Both the position numbers and the translations under genes were made by a program. From an uncultured Desulfovibrio sp. (GTDB taxonomy: Bacteria > Desulfobacterota > Desulfovibrionia > Desulfovibrionales > Desulfovibrionaceae): 64,000 nucleotides of DNA. How positions within the stretch are numbered: the stretch's first letter is position 1; each line of letters starts with the position of its first letter. The stretch spans positions 1-64,000 of the forward strand of contig CAMQVJ010000003.1 in assembly GCA_947038175.1 (NCBI GenBank), in the 5' to 3' direction. The notes below the pieces were generated by a model. That model saw only the letters and a program-made list of their open reading frames with translations. It had not been told where the DNA came from and searched no databases. Of the stretch, positions 55,827 through 64,000 are shown piece after piece.

Positions 55827-56000
55827 AGGCACTTCGATTTTTTTCTAAAAGAAAATTGCACTCTTTTTTTATCTAAAAATGAGGGGCTGTAAATTATAAT
55901 TCCAAAGTATTTTAGAGAAAACAAGTTTCCCCAAAAACAGCCTGTTTCTTCCACTCAGAATCCATTAGCAAAGCTTTCAGCGTTCCCATAAGGTAATGAA

Positions 56001-59000
56001 ATGAAAAATGACGACATAAAAGAATTTGATATAAAGACACTACCGCCTCATATGCAAAAGGGGGCTTTAACGTGGATGGCGTGTAACCCTGTGGCGGCAA
56101 ATTTGCTGATGATTGTACTGCTCATCGGTGGTGCGATGATGCTTTCCAAGGTGACGAAAGAAGTCTTTCCTGAGTTTTCCATTGATCGTATACAAGTGAG
56201 TGTGGCATATCCTGGGGCGACGCCTGAAGAAATGGAAAAAGGGGTCACCCTTGCTATTGAGCAAGCGGTTCAAGGTATAGATAATATTGATGAAACTTCC
56301 GCTGTGATATCCTCAGGTATGGCAACTGTGAGTATTGAATTTGAAGAAAGCGCTGATGGCAATATTGTTTTGCAAGATGTGAAAGCTGAAATAGATAGAA
56401 TCACCACCTTTCCAAAAGACGCAGAAATTCCCATTGTTTCTTTGTGGTCATCGGAACATGAAGTCATAACTTTGCTTCTCATTGGTAGCGATGACATGCA
56501 TGTTTTACGTTACTGGGCTGATATTATTCGTGATGAACTCACGCAGTCTCCCTCTATCACAAAGGTAGAACTTGAAGGCGTGCGAGATTTGGAAGTTCAT
56601 GTGGAAATCCCTCAAGATACTTTGCGTCGTTATGGTTTGAAATTACGAGACGTCGCCGATGCCATTGGTAATAGTGCTTTAGAGCAGGGTGGCGGTACAC
56701 TAAAATCAAGTTCTGGTGATATTCTCATGCGCATGGACGAGCGTCGTGATTTTGCGTCCGATTTTGCAAATGTGGCGGTGCGTACAAACCCCGACGGCAG
56801 CCAACTTCTTTTAGATGACATAGCGCATATGAGCGAAGGTTTTGAAGATGTGAACACATGGGCAGAATTTGACGGACATGAGGCGGTGATGCTTAAGGTT
56901 TATAAAACCGATTCGCAAACCCCTGAATCTGTTGTTAATGCGGCTTTAGCTATTGCCGAACGCTATAACGAAAGTCTCCCTGGTGGCTTACAGCTTGTGG
57001 AAAGAAATAATAGTGCAAAAATATATAAAGAGCGTGAGAGCTTACTTATTTCCAATGCGCTTACGGGAGTAGTTCTTGTTTTTCTTTGCCTTGCTATTTT
57101 CTTACGTCCCTCACTTGCGTTTTGGGTAAGTCTTGGCATTCCTGTTTCTGTTTTGGGTGCGTTTTGGTTTTTTGCTCCTTTTGGTCTTAGTATTAATATT
57201 ATCAGTATGTTTGCCTTTATTGTTACCCTTGGAATTGTGGTGGATGATGCCATTGTCGTTGGGGAAAATGTAAGTTCATGGCAAGAACGAGGCGCTCACC
57301 CCTTAGAAGCCGCCATTCGAGGCGTGCATGAGGTGGGTGGCCCTGTTGTTTTTAGTGTGTTGACGAATATATTGACTTTTCTCCCTATTATTTTTGTTCC
57401 AGGTGTTATGGGGCAAATTTGGCTTGCATTGCCTCTTGTCGTTATCGCTGTATTTACCTGTTCTTTATTGGAATCTCTTTTTGTTCTACCTGCTCACTTG
57501 TCCCATGTTTCTAAAAAGAAAAAACAGGAAACCTCTATATCTACCAAGCCAAAAAAGCCAAATATATTAACAAAGCTTTCCTTAAAACAAGAAGCTTTCA
57601 GCAGAAAATTTATGTATTTTGTTGAGTATCGTTTTGGCGGTGTTCTCACTTCTGTTTTACGCCATAGGTATATTTCCCTTGCGGTGAGTTTGGCTATTCT
57701 TATTTTTGTTGGTGCGTATGTGCAATCAGGGCGTTTAGGTTTTGACCTTATGCCACGAACAGAGTCCGATTATGCGTATGCAGAAGCGGTGCTTTTCGCC
57801 GGCTCGCCCTTATCTGAAATTAACCGAATAAAAGACCATCTTGTGAGTACTGCTCAAGAAACCGTTGATGAAAATGGCGGAGAAGATTTAGCCACAGGAA
57901 TTTATGCAAGCATAGAAGAAAATAAAATTGCTGTGCATGTGTTTTTAGTGGAAGCAGAAATTCGTCCCATGAGTACCATAGACTTTACCGATAAGTGGCG
58001 TCTTGTTGTTGGGCAACTTGCTGGCGTAGAAAATATTATTATGCAAGCCGACCGTGGCGGCCCAGGTTCAGGCAAGGGCGTTACCGTTCGTCTTTCCCAT
58101 CGTAATAGCGACACCCTTAATAAAGCGGCTATCACCCTAGGCTCAATGCTATTACCCTATGAAGGAGTTGGAGATATTGACACGGGCGTGAGTCAAACTA
58201 AACGCCAATTTGATTTAAATATTTTGCCAGCAGCAGAGCAGTCAGGCTTTACAGCAAGAGATATCGCAGCACAGGTGCGTGATGCTTTTGAAGGTGCGAT
58301 AGCGCTTCGCCAGCAGCGTGACACCAACGAAGTCACAGTGCGAGTTCGCCTACCAGAAGAAGAGCGCAAACAATTATCCACCTTTGAAGATTTAGTTATT
58401 CTTTCCCCATCAGGGCAAGAAAACCTCCTGCGAGACGTGGTGCAAATAAACGACACAAGAGCGGATTCTGTTATCATGCACACGAACGGTCGACGCACAG
58501 CCACAGTCTCCGCTAATATCACTCCCTCTTCTGCCACGGGACTTATGATGGAAACTGTGCGTGAAGACCTTATGCCAGAGCTTATGGCAAATTATCCAGG
58601 GCTTTCATGGGAATTTGGGGGCAGACAAGAAGATATAAAAGACAGCACAAGCACAATGGTTAACGGATTATTCCTATCATTATTAGGTATATATGCCCTG
58701 CTTGCTATCCCCTTTAGAAGCTATAGTCAGCCTCTTATTATTATGATAGCCATTCCCTTTGGTATCGTTGGAGCGGTTATGGGGCACTTCATAATGGGCT
58801 ACAGCCTAAGCGTGATAAGCATATTTGGTATAGTTGCCTTATCGGGGGTTGTGGTGAATGATTCCCTTGTGCTTATCGATTTTGCAAATAACAAACGCAA
58901 AGAAGGCGCAAGTGCTTATAAGGCTATTTATCAAGCCGCAATTGAACGCTTTCGCCCTATTCTGCTCACCACACTCACCACCTTTGTAGGGCTTATGCCT

Positions 59001-59165
59001 ATTATTTTTGAAACGTCAAGGCAAGCCCGAATGATGATTCCTGTAGCTCTTTCCCTTGGCTTTGGTATTCTTTTTGCTACTTTTATTTGCCTTCTTCTTG
59101 TGCCTTCTCTCTATCTCACCCTAGATGACATCAAAATGCGACGAGTGAATATAACTCCCGAATAA
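56001..59165 (+). CDS. RND-family inner-membrane efflux transporter
   Basis: A 1054-aa proton-driven RND pump with 12 helices and two large periplasmic loops. Landmarks: AANLLMIVLLIGGAMMLSKV (TM1), AYPGATPEEMEKGVTLAIE in the porter domain, TM4 TLGIVVDDAIVVGENV with the paired aspartates of the proton relay, and the second-half equivalent ALSGVVVNDSLVLIDFAN. It resembles the AcrB/HAE-like subgroup close to MdtB/YhjV-type pumps. Substrate cannot be stated. ATGAAAAATGACGAC follows a 174-bp gap after the adaptor gene. Confidence 0.94.
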   Translation: MKNDDIKEFDIKTLPPHMQKGALTWMACNPVAANLLMIVLLIGGAMMLSKVTKEVFPEFSIDRIQVSVAYPGATPEEMEKGVTLAIEQAVQGIDNIDETSAVISSGMATVSIEFEESADGNIVLQDVKAEIDRITTFPKDAEIPIVSLWSSEHEVITLLLIGSDDMHVLRYWADIIRDELTQSPSITKVELEGVRDLEVHVEIPQDTLRRYGLKLRDVADAIGNSALEQGGGTLKSSSGDILMRMDERRDFASDFANVAVRTNPDGSQLLLDDIAHMSEGFEDVNTWAEFDGHEAVMLKVYKTDSQTPESVVNAALAIAERYNESLPGGLQLVERNNSAKIYKERESLLISNALTGVVLVFLCLAIFLRPSLAFWVSLGIPVSVLGAFWFFAPFGLSINIISMFAFIVTLGIVVDDAIVVGENVSSWQERGAHPLEAAIRGVHEVGGPVVFSVLTNILTFLPIIFVPGVMGQIWLALPLVVIAVFTCSLLESLFVLPAHLSHVSKKKKQETSISTKPKKPNILTKLSLKQEAFSRKFMYFVEYRFGGVLTSVLRHRYISLAVSLAILIFVGAYVQSGRLGFDLMPRTESDYAYAEAVLFAGSPLSEINRIKDHLVSTAQETVDENGGEDLATGIYASIEENKIAVHVFLVEAEIRPMSTIDFTDKWRLVVGQLAGVENIIMQADRGGPGSGKGVTVRLSHRNSDTLNKAAITLGSMLLPYEGVGDIDTGVSQTKRQFDLNILPAAEQSGFTARDIAAQVRDAFEGAIALRQQRDTNEVTVRVRLPEEERKQLSTFEDLVILSPSGQENLLRDVVQINDTRADSVIMHTNGRRTATVSANITPSSATGLMMETVREDLMPELMANYPGLSWEFGGRQEDIKDSTSTMVNGLFLSLLGIYALLAIPFRSYSQPLIIMIAIPFGIVGAVMGHFIMGYSLSVISIFGIVALSGVVVNDSLVLIDFANNKRKEGASAYKAIYQAAIERFRPILLTTLTTFVGLMPIIFETSRQARMMIPVALSLGFGILFATFICLLLVPSLYLTLDDIKMRRVNITPE

Positions 59166-59256
59166 ATATTATATTATTGGGTGAGCGGAGCGTTATTGAA
59201 AAGCTTTTAATATTCAAAAATTATATATTATAGTAATGAAATGTTTTTTAAGGAAA

Positions 59257-59315
59257 AGGGGAGTTTGAGGGGGAAAAACTCATTTTTTTCAAAAAAATGT
59301 GGTTTTCCCCCTCAA
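59257..59315 (-). repeat. Intergenic G-C hairpin element, copy 11
   Basis: TTGAGGGGGAAAAACTCATT opens a long hairpin closed by CCCCCTCAA (59265-59315). On the minus strand it is followed by ACTCCCC (59257-59263), the second C-run. It lies 30 nt past the sfsA stop in the sfsA orientation, between convergent genes. Confidence 0.65.
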
Positions 59316-59344
59316 GATGCTTCTTCTCATTTATTCAAAAATGC

Positions 59345-60298
59345 TTATTTTGAAAAGGGGAGCGTACCGCCAAAATAGACGCCATCTTTTTGAACATTGG
59401 CAACAATTACATAAATTTCAACACCCGCTTGATAGGCTTCCTCGAGTTTTTGGCTATAATGAGGATCGATATAATCTGCCGCAGAGAAACAGTGCCCATC
59501 GGTTCTTTGCACAACATAGAGCATGGCGCCTCTTTCCCCTTCCTTCACAATGCGCATAAGAGTATCAAGGTGTTTTGCTCCTCGCTCGCTCACGGCATCG
59601 GGGAATGCAGCAACACAATCTTCAACGAGAGTCACGCTTTTGCATTCTACCCAGAGTCTTGGTTTTGCGTTCTCTTCTTTTATGTTACATGGATTTTCTG
59701 GGTCTGAATCAGAAATAGGAAGTGAATCGCTAGCCCCTTTCTTTCTCTTTTTTGGCAGGCTGGGTTTGTCGGCTTCACAGGAAATGCATGCGTCTAAACG
59801 GCTTTCTCCATTAGTGGCTTCCATACGTATATTTGTATATCCTTCAGTCCATGGTAGTAACGGTGTTCCGTCTGAATCACGCATGGAAAAAAGTTCTTTT
59901 AAAAATTTATTAGGTAGCGAAGTATTCACACCAAGCCACGGGGATTTATTTTGCTCTGCCAAATTCTTTATCGTGAGCGATTTCTCATGCTCTGCCAAAT
60001 TCCCCATTTCTACCGATTTACTCGAGAGGCTTTGGTCAATACATATAGCTTCTAATGTCCACCCAAGTTTTCGCTTTGGGTTATCTGCCTTTGAAAGCAA
60101 AATACGCCTGCCCTTACGCACAAGCCCCATCATAGAACCTGTGTTATTAGTATGCGCCCACAAGCTTTCTTCAGGTATCTGCTTTTGGGCTAAAACTCCC
60201 CATGTAAATTCAACAAAAAAACGCTTTTCGCGCTTAATAATACTCGCTTCTTCAAGGTGATTTTCAAAGGAAATAACTTTTGGAAATATATTTTTCAT
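59345..60298 (-). CDS. sfsA: SfsA family protein with internal insertions
   Basis: SfsA is a DNA-binding/nuclease-like protein of the sugar fermentation stimulation family. Conserved parts: FVEFTWGVLAQ, WAHTNNTGSMMGLV, LDACISCEA, LWVECKSVTLVEDCVAAFPDAVSERGAKHLDTLM, GHCFSAADYIDPHYSQKLEEAYQAGVEI. Typical proteins have about 235 residues; this has 317. The excess lies in two polar inserts, at about 93-120 (with a repeated NLAEHEKS/NLAEQNKS) and about 175-210 (PSLPKKRKKGASDSLPISDSD). Convergent with the efflux operon. Confidence 0.9.
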   Translation of the reverse strand: MKNIFPKVISFENHLEEASIIKREKRFFVEFTWGVLAQKQIPEESLWAHTNNTGSMMGLVRKGRRILLSKADNPKRKLGWTLEAICIDQSLSSKSVEMGNLAEHEKSLTIKNLAEQNKSPWLGVNTSLPNKFLKELFSMRDSDGTPLLPWTEGYTNIRMEATNGESRLDACISCEADKPSLPKKRKKGASDSLPISDSDPENPCNIKEENAKPRLWVECKSVTLVEDCVAAFPDAVSERGAKHLDTLMRIVKEGERGAMLYVVQRTDGHCFSAADYIDPHYSQKLEEAYQAGVEIYVIVANVQKDGVYFGGTLPFSK

Positions 60299-60427
60299 GG
60301 GCTGCCTTTAGCGTAGAATTAAAAATGTTTTTAACGTAAGCCCACAATACTAAAAAGAAAGGGGAAAAGCAAAGCCTTCCCCCTAAAATAATTATTCCAT
60401 ATTTTGTGATATGCGTATAAATATTTC

Positions 60428-61024
60428 CTATACGCATCTACTGGATAAAGTGTCCAAGACACCATCTAAAGAATGGCATTCGTCTTTAAACGTGTCGCCT
60501 TTTTTCTTCAAAAGAACTCGGTAATCTTCCAATGTTTTAATATGATAGTCTAAGTGACGTGCATTATTAGCGGCGGCAAATTTCTTGCTCGCAGAATCAC
60601 CCAAGATACCAAGCGATAAGGTTGCCGTAATACTCGCATCATCGCAAGGAATACAACCAGGGTTTTGCTCTTTATCAAGGGATAAAGGGTCTCTATTCAT
60701 AGCGCTGTGCATTTTTTCAGGACTCATGTTTCCATCAAAAAAAGTCATAGCTAAGCGCTGTCTATTTTCTTCAACAGGAAGGCATTCCGTCGCAAGCTGC
60801 ATAAGCTTCTCTTGCTCGGTGTCATGAAAAAGAGGGGAAAGCGTGAGGTCAATAAACTCTTGATTAACCCTTGATTGATTCTGCAAATCAATAAAAACCT
60901 CCGCTACAATCCACGGGTAATTTGCATAAATATCTTCAAAGATAATTTTTATATTTTTAATCAATAATTGCTTTTCGACATTCTCATCAGTGAGAACTTG
61001 CAATTGATTAAGTGTATTATTCAT
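60428..61024 (-). CDS. Hypothetical protein
   Basis: A 198-aa, soluble, mostly helical and acidic protein without signal peptide. It contains four cysteines, two close together in NPGCIPCDDASI, and ends in HSLDGVLDTLSSRCV. No family recognised. GGAGGG lies before the ATG. It is flanked by sfsA downstream and a hairpin repeat element upstream, and could be expressed on its own. Good codon structure and a ribosome site support a real gene. Confidence 0.65.
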   Translation of the reverse strand: MNNTLNQLQVLTDENVEKQLLIKNIKIIFEDIYANYPWIVAEVFIDLQNQSRVNQEFIDLTLSPLFHDTEQEKLMQLATECLPVEENRQRLAMTFFDGNMSPEKMHSAMNRDPLSLDKEQNPGCIPCDDASITATLSLGILGDSASKKFAAANNARHLDYHIKTLEDYRVLLKKKGDTFKDECHSLDGVLDTLSSRCV

Positions 61025-61062
61025 AGTCCCTCCAATGGGGCGATAATGCTATTATAGAATGT

Positions 61063-61182
61063 GTTTTTCTTTCTTTCTTTCTTTCTTTTCTTTTTTGTTT
61101 TTTTTCTTTCTTTTTCTTTTTTTAGGGGGAGTTGAACTCCCCCTAACCCCCACATTACTTTTTCAAACTTCGTTTGAAAAAG
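61063..61182 (+). repeat. Intergenic T-tract/G-C hairpin element, copy 12 (archetype)
   Basis: The best-formed copy: a CTTT-repeat tract (61064-61123), hairpin GGGGGAGTTGAACTCCCCC (61125-61143), the second run AACCCCC (61145-61151), then a hairpin with arms CTTTTTCAAAC/GTTTGAAAAAG (61158-61182). The T side faces the hypothetical gene's start. Confidence 0.9.
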
Positions 61183-61298
61183 AATTCATCATAGGACAGG
61201 GTAAAGTCAATTTTGAAAATTTATATTTAAAAAGTTTAGGAAAGATAGGGGTTTTCTTCCCCCAGCAAAAACATTCTACCATTCTATCTTTTTACACA

Positions 61299-63176
61299 CT
61301 AGCAAAAAATGCTGACACCTGTTTGATATTTTTTATCATCGATAATGATTTTGATATCATATTTTCCAGAGTAGCCCTTCTTGCTGATATTGTGTTTAAT
61401 GGTGCGTTCATCGTCTTCTAGGAATGCGCCAGAACACATAGCAAGATGCCATGATGCTGCGGTATTGATGAAATAACCATGATCTTCTTTACCTTCAAGA
61501 ACGAACACAACGAGAGAGCCCCGTTCAAAAGTTCCTTGAATAATGAATTTATCTTCTTCTTCGTGAATGCTTATTTGATGGAACATAGGGATAATTTCCA
61601 TCACTTCTTCAACCTCAGGGATAGTGTCGAATGTTGGTGTAACATCGAGTTCACCGAGGATTTTTCCTTCACCAAAAACAAGATTTTCTTGGTCATGGTA
61701 AGGAGCTAAGCGCTCTGCACGGTAGAAGTTATTTCCTTCTACTTCAAGGAAGTACTGAATTACACCGTCTTTTTCTTCTACTGTTCTTGAGAGAAGATCA
61801 ACGCCTGGGTCGGCTACTTTTAGAAATGCACCGAGCAAATCGGAGGCATAACCGTCAACAGTTGCCATACCGCCTGAGTGAATAAGATAATGCCCATCAG
61901 CATAATATTCTACGTTGCAGATATAAGGGGAGAAGAAATCTTGTCCCCATTCTTTACCAAACTGCCAAACTTGTTCAATTTCCATTTTGTCAGTATCGAT
62001 ACGATAACGAACACCACGAGAGAAGTTGTCTTTGTTTTTGATGTATTTATCTTTTGTTTTAGCACGATATTGACCATTATCAAAAGCCATAATATCGCCA
62101 TCAGGGCAAACAACACACGCATGTTGCTCATACTGCCAATCAAACTTTGTGAGGTCGCCCACTGGTTTGAAGAAATATTTTTGCATGTCCGCAGGCCAGC
62201 CTTCAGGGTCGCCAATAATCCAGTTTAGCTTGCTAGTTTCATAATTGAAATTGGCGATAGCATCTTGGTGACGTCCTGAAATAGTGACACTTTTATTGAC
62301 TTCATCAACCCAAAGTGCGTTATTGTGGAACCAGTCATGAGCATCTTGAGAACCTGAACCACCTTGGTCTTGTGGCAAGAAATCTTTGAAATCCCAAGTT
62401 TTAAGAACTTTACCAGTATTTCTGTCAAGCAAGGCAATCATATCTTCTACAGTGTCTGTAGAGAAATCTTGGGTGAGTGCCATGATATTACCGTCAGAAA
62501 GTTCAAACTGATCATGGTGATAGTTGCCAGGCATACGGTATTCTTTGATAATTTTACCAAGTAAGGTAAGCTCAAAAAGCCCTGTTGAATTGTAAGGCAT
62601 ACGGCTATAACGGTGTGTGCCTGTCAGAATATTACCGTTTTTGAGGCGTTTGAGGTCAAACATAGTATTAATGTTAAGCATCCAACGAATTTCGCCTTTA
62701 TAGTCATAGGCAGTTGGTAAATTCTTGCCAGCAGGAGTAAGAAACATAAAGTCATTACCAAAATAATCATGGCTTGTCATAACATTGCGGCAACGACACA
62801 CATCAGCAGGCAATGCTTCACCCTTGATGCAAAATTCTTTGCATTCACCAGAGGAAAGACTCACGCTTACTTTTGTGCAGATACCTTCATAAAGACCGAT
62901 AACAGGAATAGCATGAGAAGTATTTTCTCCAAAGCTCTTCACTATATCTTCACGTGCATTATTTTTTCCATGCACAGTCATGGTAGCAGTAACCTTTTTA
63001 GCTGTCTTGAAAAGAATAAGAGCAGATAAAGGGTTAATTATATAAGGATTAACAATAACATGTGCGTCATTAAGAGCAGGAGCTTCTTTCTCAAATTTTG
63101 CAAGAAATGCTTTTTCTTTTTTGTTTTGGCTATTGATAATATGTTCTTCATATGTGTACGTAACGAAATTTGGCAT
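61299..63176 (-). CDS. Arylsulfotransferase (ASST family), without signal peptide
   Basis: ASST enzymes move sulfate from one phenolic sulfate ester to another without PAPS. The 625-aa protein is a six-bladed beta-propeller type with the family histidines in QDAHDWFHNNALWVDE, SGRHQDAIANF and WQYEQHACVVCPDG, and the arginine in FSRGVRYRID. Well-known homologues are periplasmic with a signal peptide; this one starts MPNFVTYTYEEHIINSQ with none. AGGAGAAAAATC precedes ATG 63176, so the longer track start is unlikely. trxA ends 10 nt upstream. Confidence 0.88.
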   Translation of the reverse strand: MPNFVTYTYEEHIINSQNKKEKAFLAKFEKEAPALNDAHVIVNPYIINPLSALILFKTAKKVTATMTVHGKNNAREDIVKSFGENTSHAIPVIGLYEGICTKVSVSLSSGECKEFCIKGEALPADVCRCRNVMTSHDYFGNDFMFLTPAGKNLPTAYDYKGEIRWMLNINTMFDLKRLKNGNILTGTHRYSRMPYNSTGLFELTLLGKIIKEYRMPGNYHHDQFELSDGNIMALTQDFSTDTVEDMIALLDRNTGKVLKTWDFKDFLPQDQGGSGSQDAHDWFHNNALWVDEVNKSVTISGRHQDAIANFNYETSKLNWIIGDPEGWPADMQKYFFKPVGDLTKFDWQYEQHACVVCPDGDIMAFDNGQYRAKTKDKYIKNKDNFSRGVRYRIDTDKMEIEQVWQFGKEWGQDFFSPYICNVEYYADGHYLIHSGGMATVDGYASDLLGAFLKVADPGVDLLSRTVEEKDGVIQYFLEVEGNNFYRAERLAPYHDQENLVFGEGKILGELDVTPTFDTIPEVEEVMEIIPMFHQISIHEEEDKFIIQGTFERGSLVVFVLEGKEDHGYFINTAASWHLAMCSGAFLEDDERTIKHNISKKGYSGKYDIKIIIDDKKYQTGVSIFC

Positions 63177-63186
63177 GATTTTTCTC

Positions 63187-63498
63187 CTAGTTTTTAATTT
63201 TTTCAAGTTCTTTGACAATCATAGGCTTTTGCTTAAGCCCCTCAAGTCTACTCACCTCAGCACCATCTTTCATGAAAAGCATGGTGGGGAAACCCTTGAC
63301 GCCACATCTATCTTTCAAATCTTCATTCTCATTAAAATCTACCGTATAAACACGTAAATCTGGGTCGTTTTTAACTATATCTTTCAACACAAAAGCAAGC
63401 ATTTTGCAAGGCCCGCATGTTTTTGAATAAAACTCTACAAGCATAGGACCTTTTTTGTCGAGCGCGTCATACTGCGCTGTCGTCACTTCCTCAATCAT
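63187..63498 (-). CDS. trxA: Thioredoxin
   Basis: This 103-aa thioredoxin has the active site SKTCGPCKMLAFVL (CGPC), the cis-proline region GFPTMLFMKDG and DPDLRVYTVDFNENEDL. AGGAGATACT precedes ATG 63498 (MIEEVTTAQYDAL); the track's extra 27 residues come from repeat-element DNA and should be dropped. It is followed after 10 nt by the arylsulfotransferase and preceded by trxB on the same strand, so a trxB-trxA-ASST gene set is likely. Confidence 0.94.
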   Translation of the reverse strand: MIEEVTTAQYDALDKKGPMLVEFYSKTCGPCKMLAFVLKDIVKNDPDLRVYTVDFNENEDLKDRCGVKGFPTMLFMKDGAEVSRLEGLKQKPMIVKELEKIKN

Positions 63499-63504
63499 AG
63501 TATC

Positions 63505-63584
63505 TCCTATTTTTGTTTTTTGTTTTTTTATTATTTTTCTTGGGGAAAAAACTTTTTTCCAAAAAAGTTTTCTCCCCAAACCCC
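63505..63584 (+). repeat. Intergenic T-tract/G-C hairpin element, copy 13
   Basis: A T-rich tract (63507-63539), then a hairpin whose arms are GGGGAAAAAACTTTTTT and near-complement ending TCTCCCC (63542-63577), then AAACCCC (63578-63584). The T side faces the trxA start codon. Confidence 0.75.
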
Positions 63585-63713
63585 TCTTTCAAAAAACTTT
63601 AATTAACGTAATTTAAGTTTTTGTCAGAGCAATCAAATGGAAGCTAAGTTTATTTTTTTTTAATTTTCTCTAAAAAAGACTTAGTTGTAATTAATAAGAA
63701 TTTTGAATACCCA

Positions 63714-63786
63714 TGTTTTGTGTTTACGAGCGAAGCGAGTAAATACAAAACACGATGGGGTTTCCAAAGGGAATCATTCCCTTTGG
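63714..63786 (-). repeat. Intergenic G-C hairpin element, copy 14
   Basis: AT hairpin with arms TGTTTTGTGTTTAC/GTAAATACAAAACA (63714-63752), GGGG (63757-63760), and hairpin CCAAAGGGAATCATTCCC ending TTTGG (63764-63786). It lies in the orientation of trxB just past its stop, and opposes copy 13. The T tract is missing or reduced. Confidence 0.7.
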
Positions 63787-63832
63787 TCGCCGAAGGCATT
63801 CTTAAAAAACGCCGAAGGCATCTTAATCTTAC

Positions 63833-64000
63833 TTATCTTAAGCTTTCTACATATTTTGATGCAGCGTTTGCAGCGATTGCGCCATCTGAGCATGCGGTAA
63901 CGACTTGGCGTAGCATTTTGCTTGTTACGTCGCCTGCGCCAAAAACTCCAGGAATTTTTGTTTGCATACTGGCGTCGCCTTCAATGAATCCGTGCGAGTT
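63833..64000 (-). CDS. trxB: Thioredoxin reductase, C-terminal part
   Basis: The last 55 codons of a gene running out of the window. It encodes IPGVFGAGDVTSKMLRQVVT and ACSDGAIAANAASKYVESLR, the conserved FAD-binding GxxGAGD(V/C) motif and C-terminal helix of thioredoxin reductase. It recycles thioredoxin with NADPH. Not listed in the ORF track because its start lies outside. Confidence 0.88.
   Translation of the reverse strand, partial: NSHGFIEGDASMQTKIPGVFGAGDVTSKMLRQVVTACSDGAIAANAASKYVESLR

Noticed and set aside
61059-61421. 120-aa plus-strand ORF (MCFSFFLSFFSF...)
   Set aside because: It is the translation of an intergenic element plus antisense of the arylsulfotransferase 3' end, and has no ribosome site. 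Similar translations occur at other elements.
63499-63579. 27-residue N-terminal extension of thioredoxin in the ORF track
   Set aside because: It encodes element DNA (hairpin and T-tract). AGGAG before ATG 63498 and the family N-terminus fix the start.

Overview
The window reads as AT-rich chromosomal DNA from a Gram-negative, probably anaerobic bacterium. An outer membrane is implied by a Kdo transferase (WaaA), an autotransporter, and a lipoprotein-anchored RND efflux system. The NiFe-hydrogenase maturation protease, the Feo ferrous-iron system with a FeoB-associated Cys-rich protein, CheV and the arylsulfotransferase fit an AT-rich, host-associated member of the Desulfovibrionaceae. That placement is inference; no rRNA, tRNA, CRISPR array or intact insertion sequence was seen.

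Layout. 1-12.2 kb: mnmG, a small membrane protein, waaA, trkA, an O-acyltransferase, rdgB, murJ, ispH. 12.2-15.5 kb: cheV, hydrogenase protease, dihydrolipoyl dehydrogenase. 15.6-19.1 kb: a feoA-feoA-feoB-Cys-rich iron uptake operon (minus strand) with a Fur-box-like palindrome over its promoter. 19.4-22.2 kb: a P1B metal ATPase and a CsoR-type regulator. 22.3-29.2 kb: an accessory acyl/sugar-modification cluster (carrier proteins, two KAS III-like enzymes, an SDR, an aminopeptidase-like protein, two AAC(3)-like N-acyltransferases), bracketed by an intact csoR and a 156-bp copy of its 5' end. 30.7-36.6 kb: rpsL-rpsG-fusA, then an autotransporter lying between the real fusA 3' end and a second about 163-bp copy of that 3' end. 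36.7-50.7 kb: HxlR/nitroreductase, glmU, an Fe-alcohol dehydrogenase, tatD, and RNA/tRNA/CoA housekeeping genes (tadA, a beta-CASP nuclease, rsmD, coaD, miaA). 50.9-52.4 kb: a lone trpB behind a classical attenuator whose leader peptide has three consecutive Trp codons. 52.8-59.2 kb: a complete tripartite RND pump. 59.3-64 kb: sfsA, an unknown gene, a signal-less arylsulfotransferase directly behind a thioredoxin, and the 3' end of trxB.

Two patterns cut across the window. First, about fourteen intergenic elements share one architecture and differ in sequence: a T/C-rich tract, a G-run/C-run hairpin (type GGGGGAGTTGAACTCCCCC), a second C-run of type AACCCCC that could compete for the G-run, and often a second AT-rich hairpin. 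The T-rich side nearly always points at the neighbouring gene, so transcription units appear bracketed by inverted copies. No U-tract follows the hairpin, so these are not ordinary terminators. I consider this the best candidate for an undescribed system. Second, several housekeeping enzymes (MnmG, WaaA, SfsA, the P1B ATPase, a methyltransferase) carry hydrophilic low-complexity insertions absent from typical family members.
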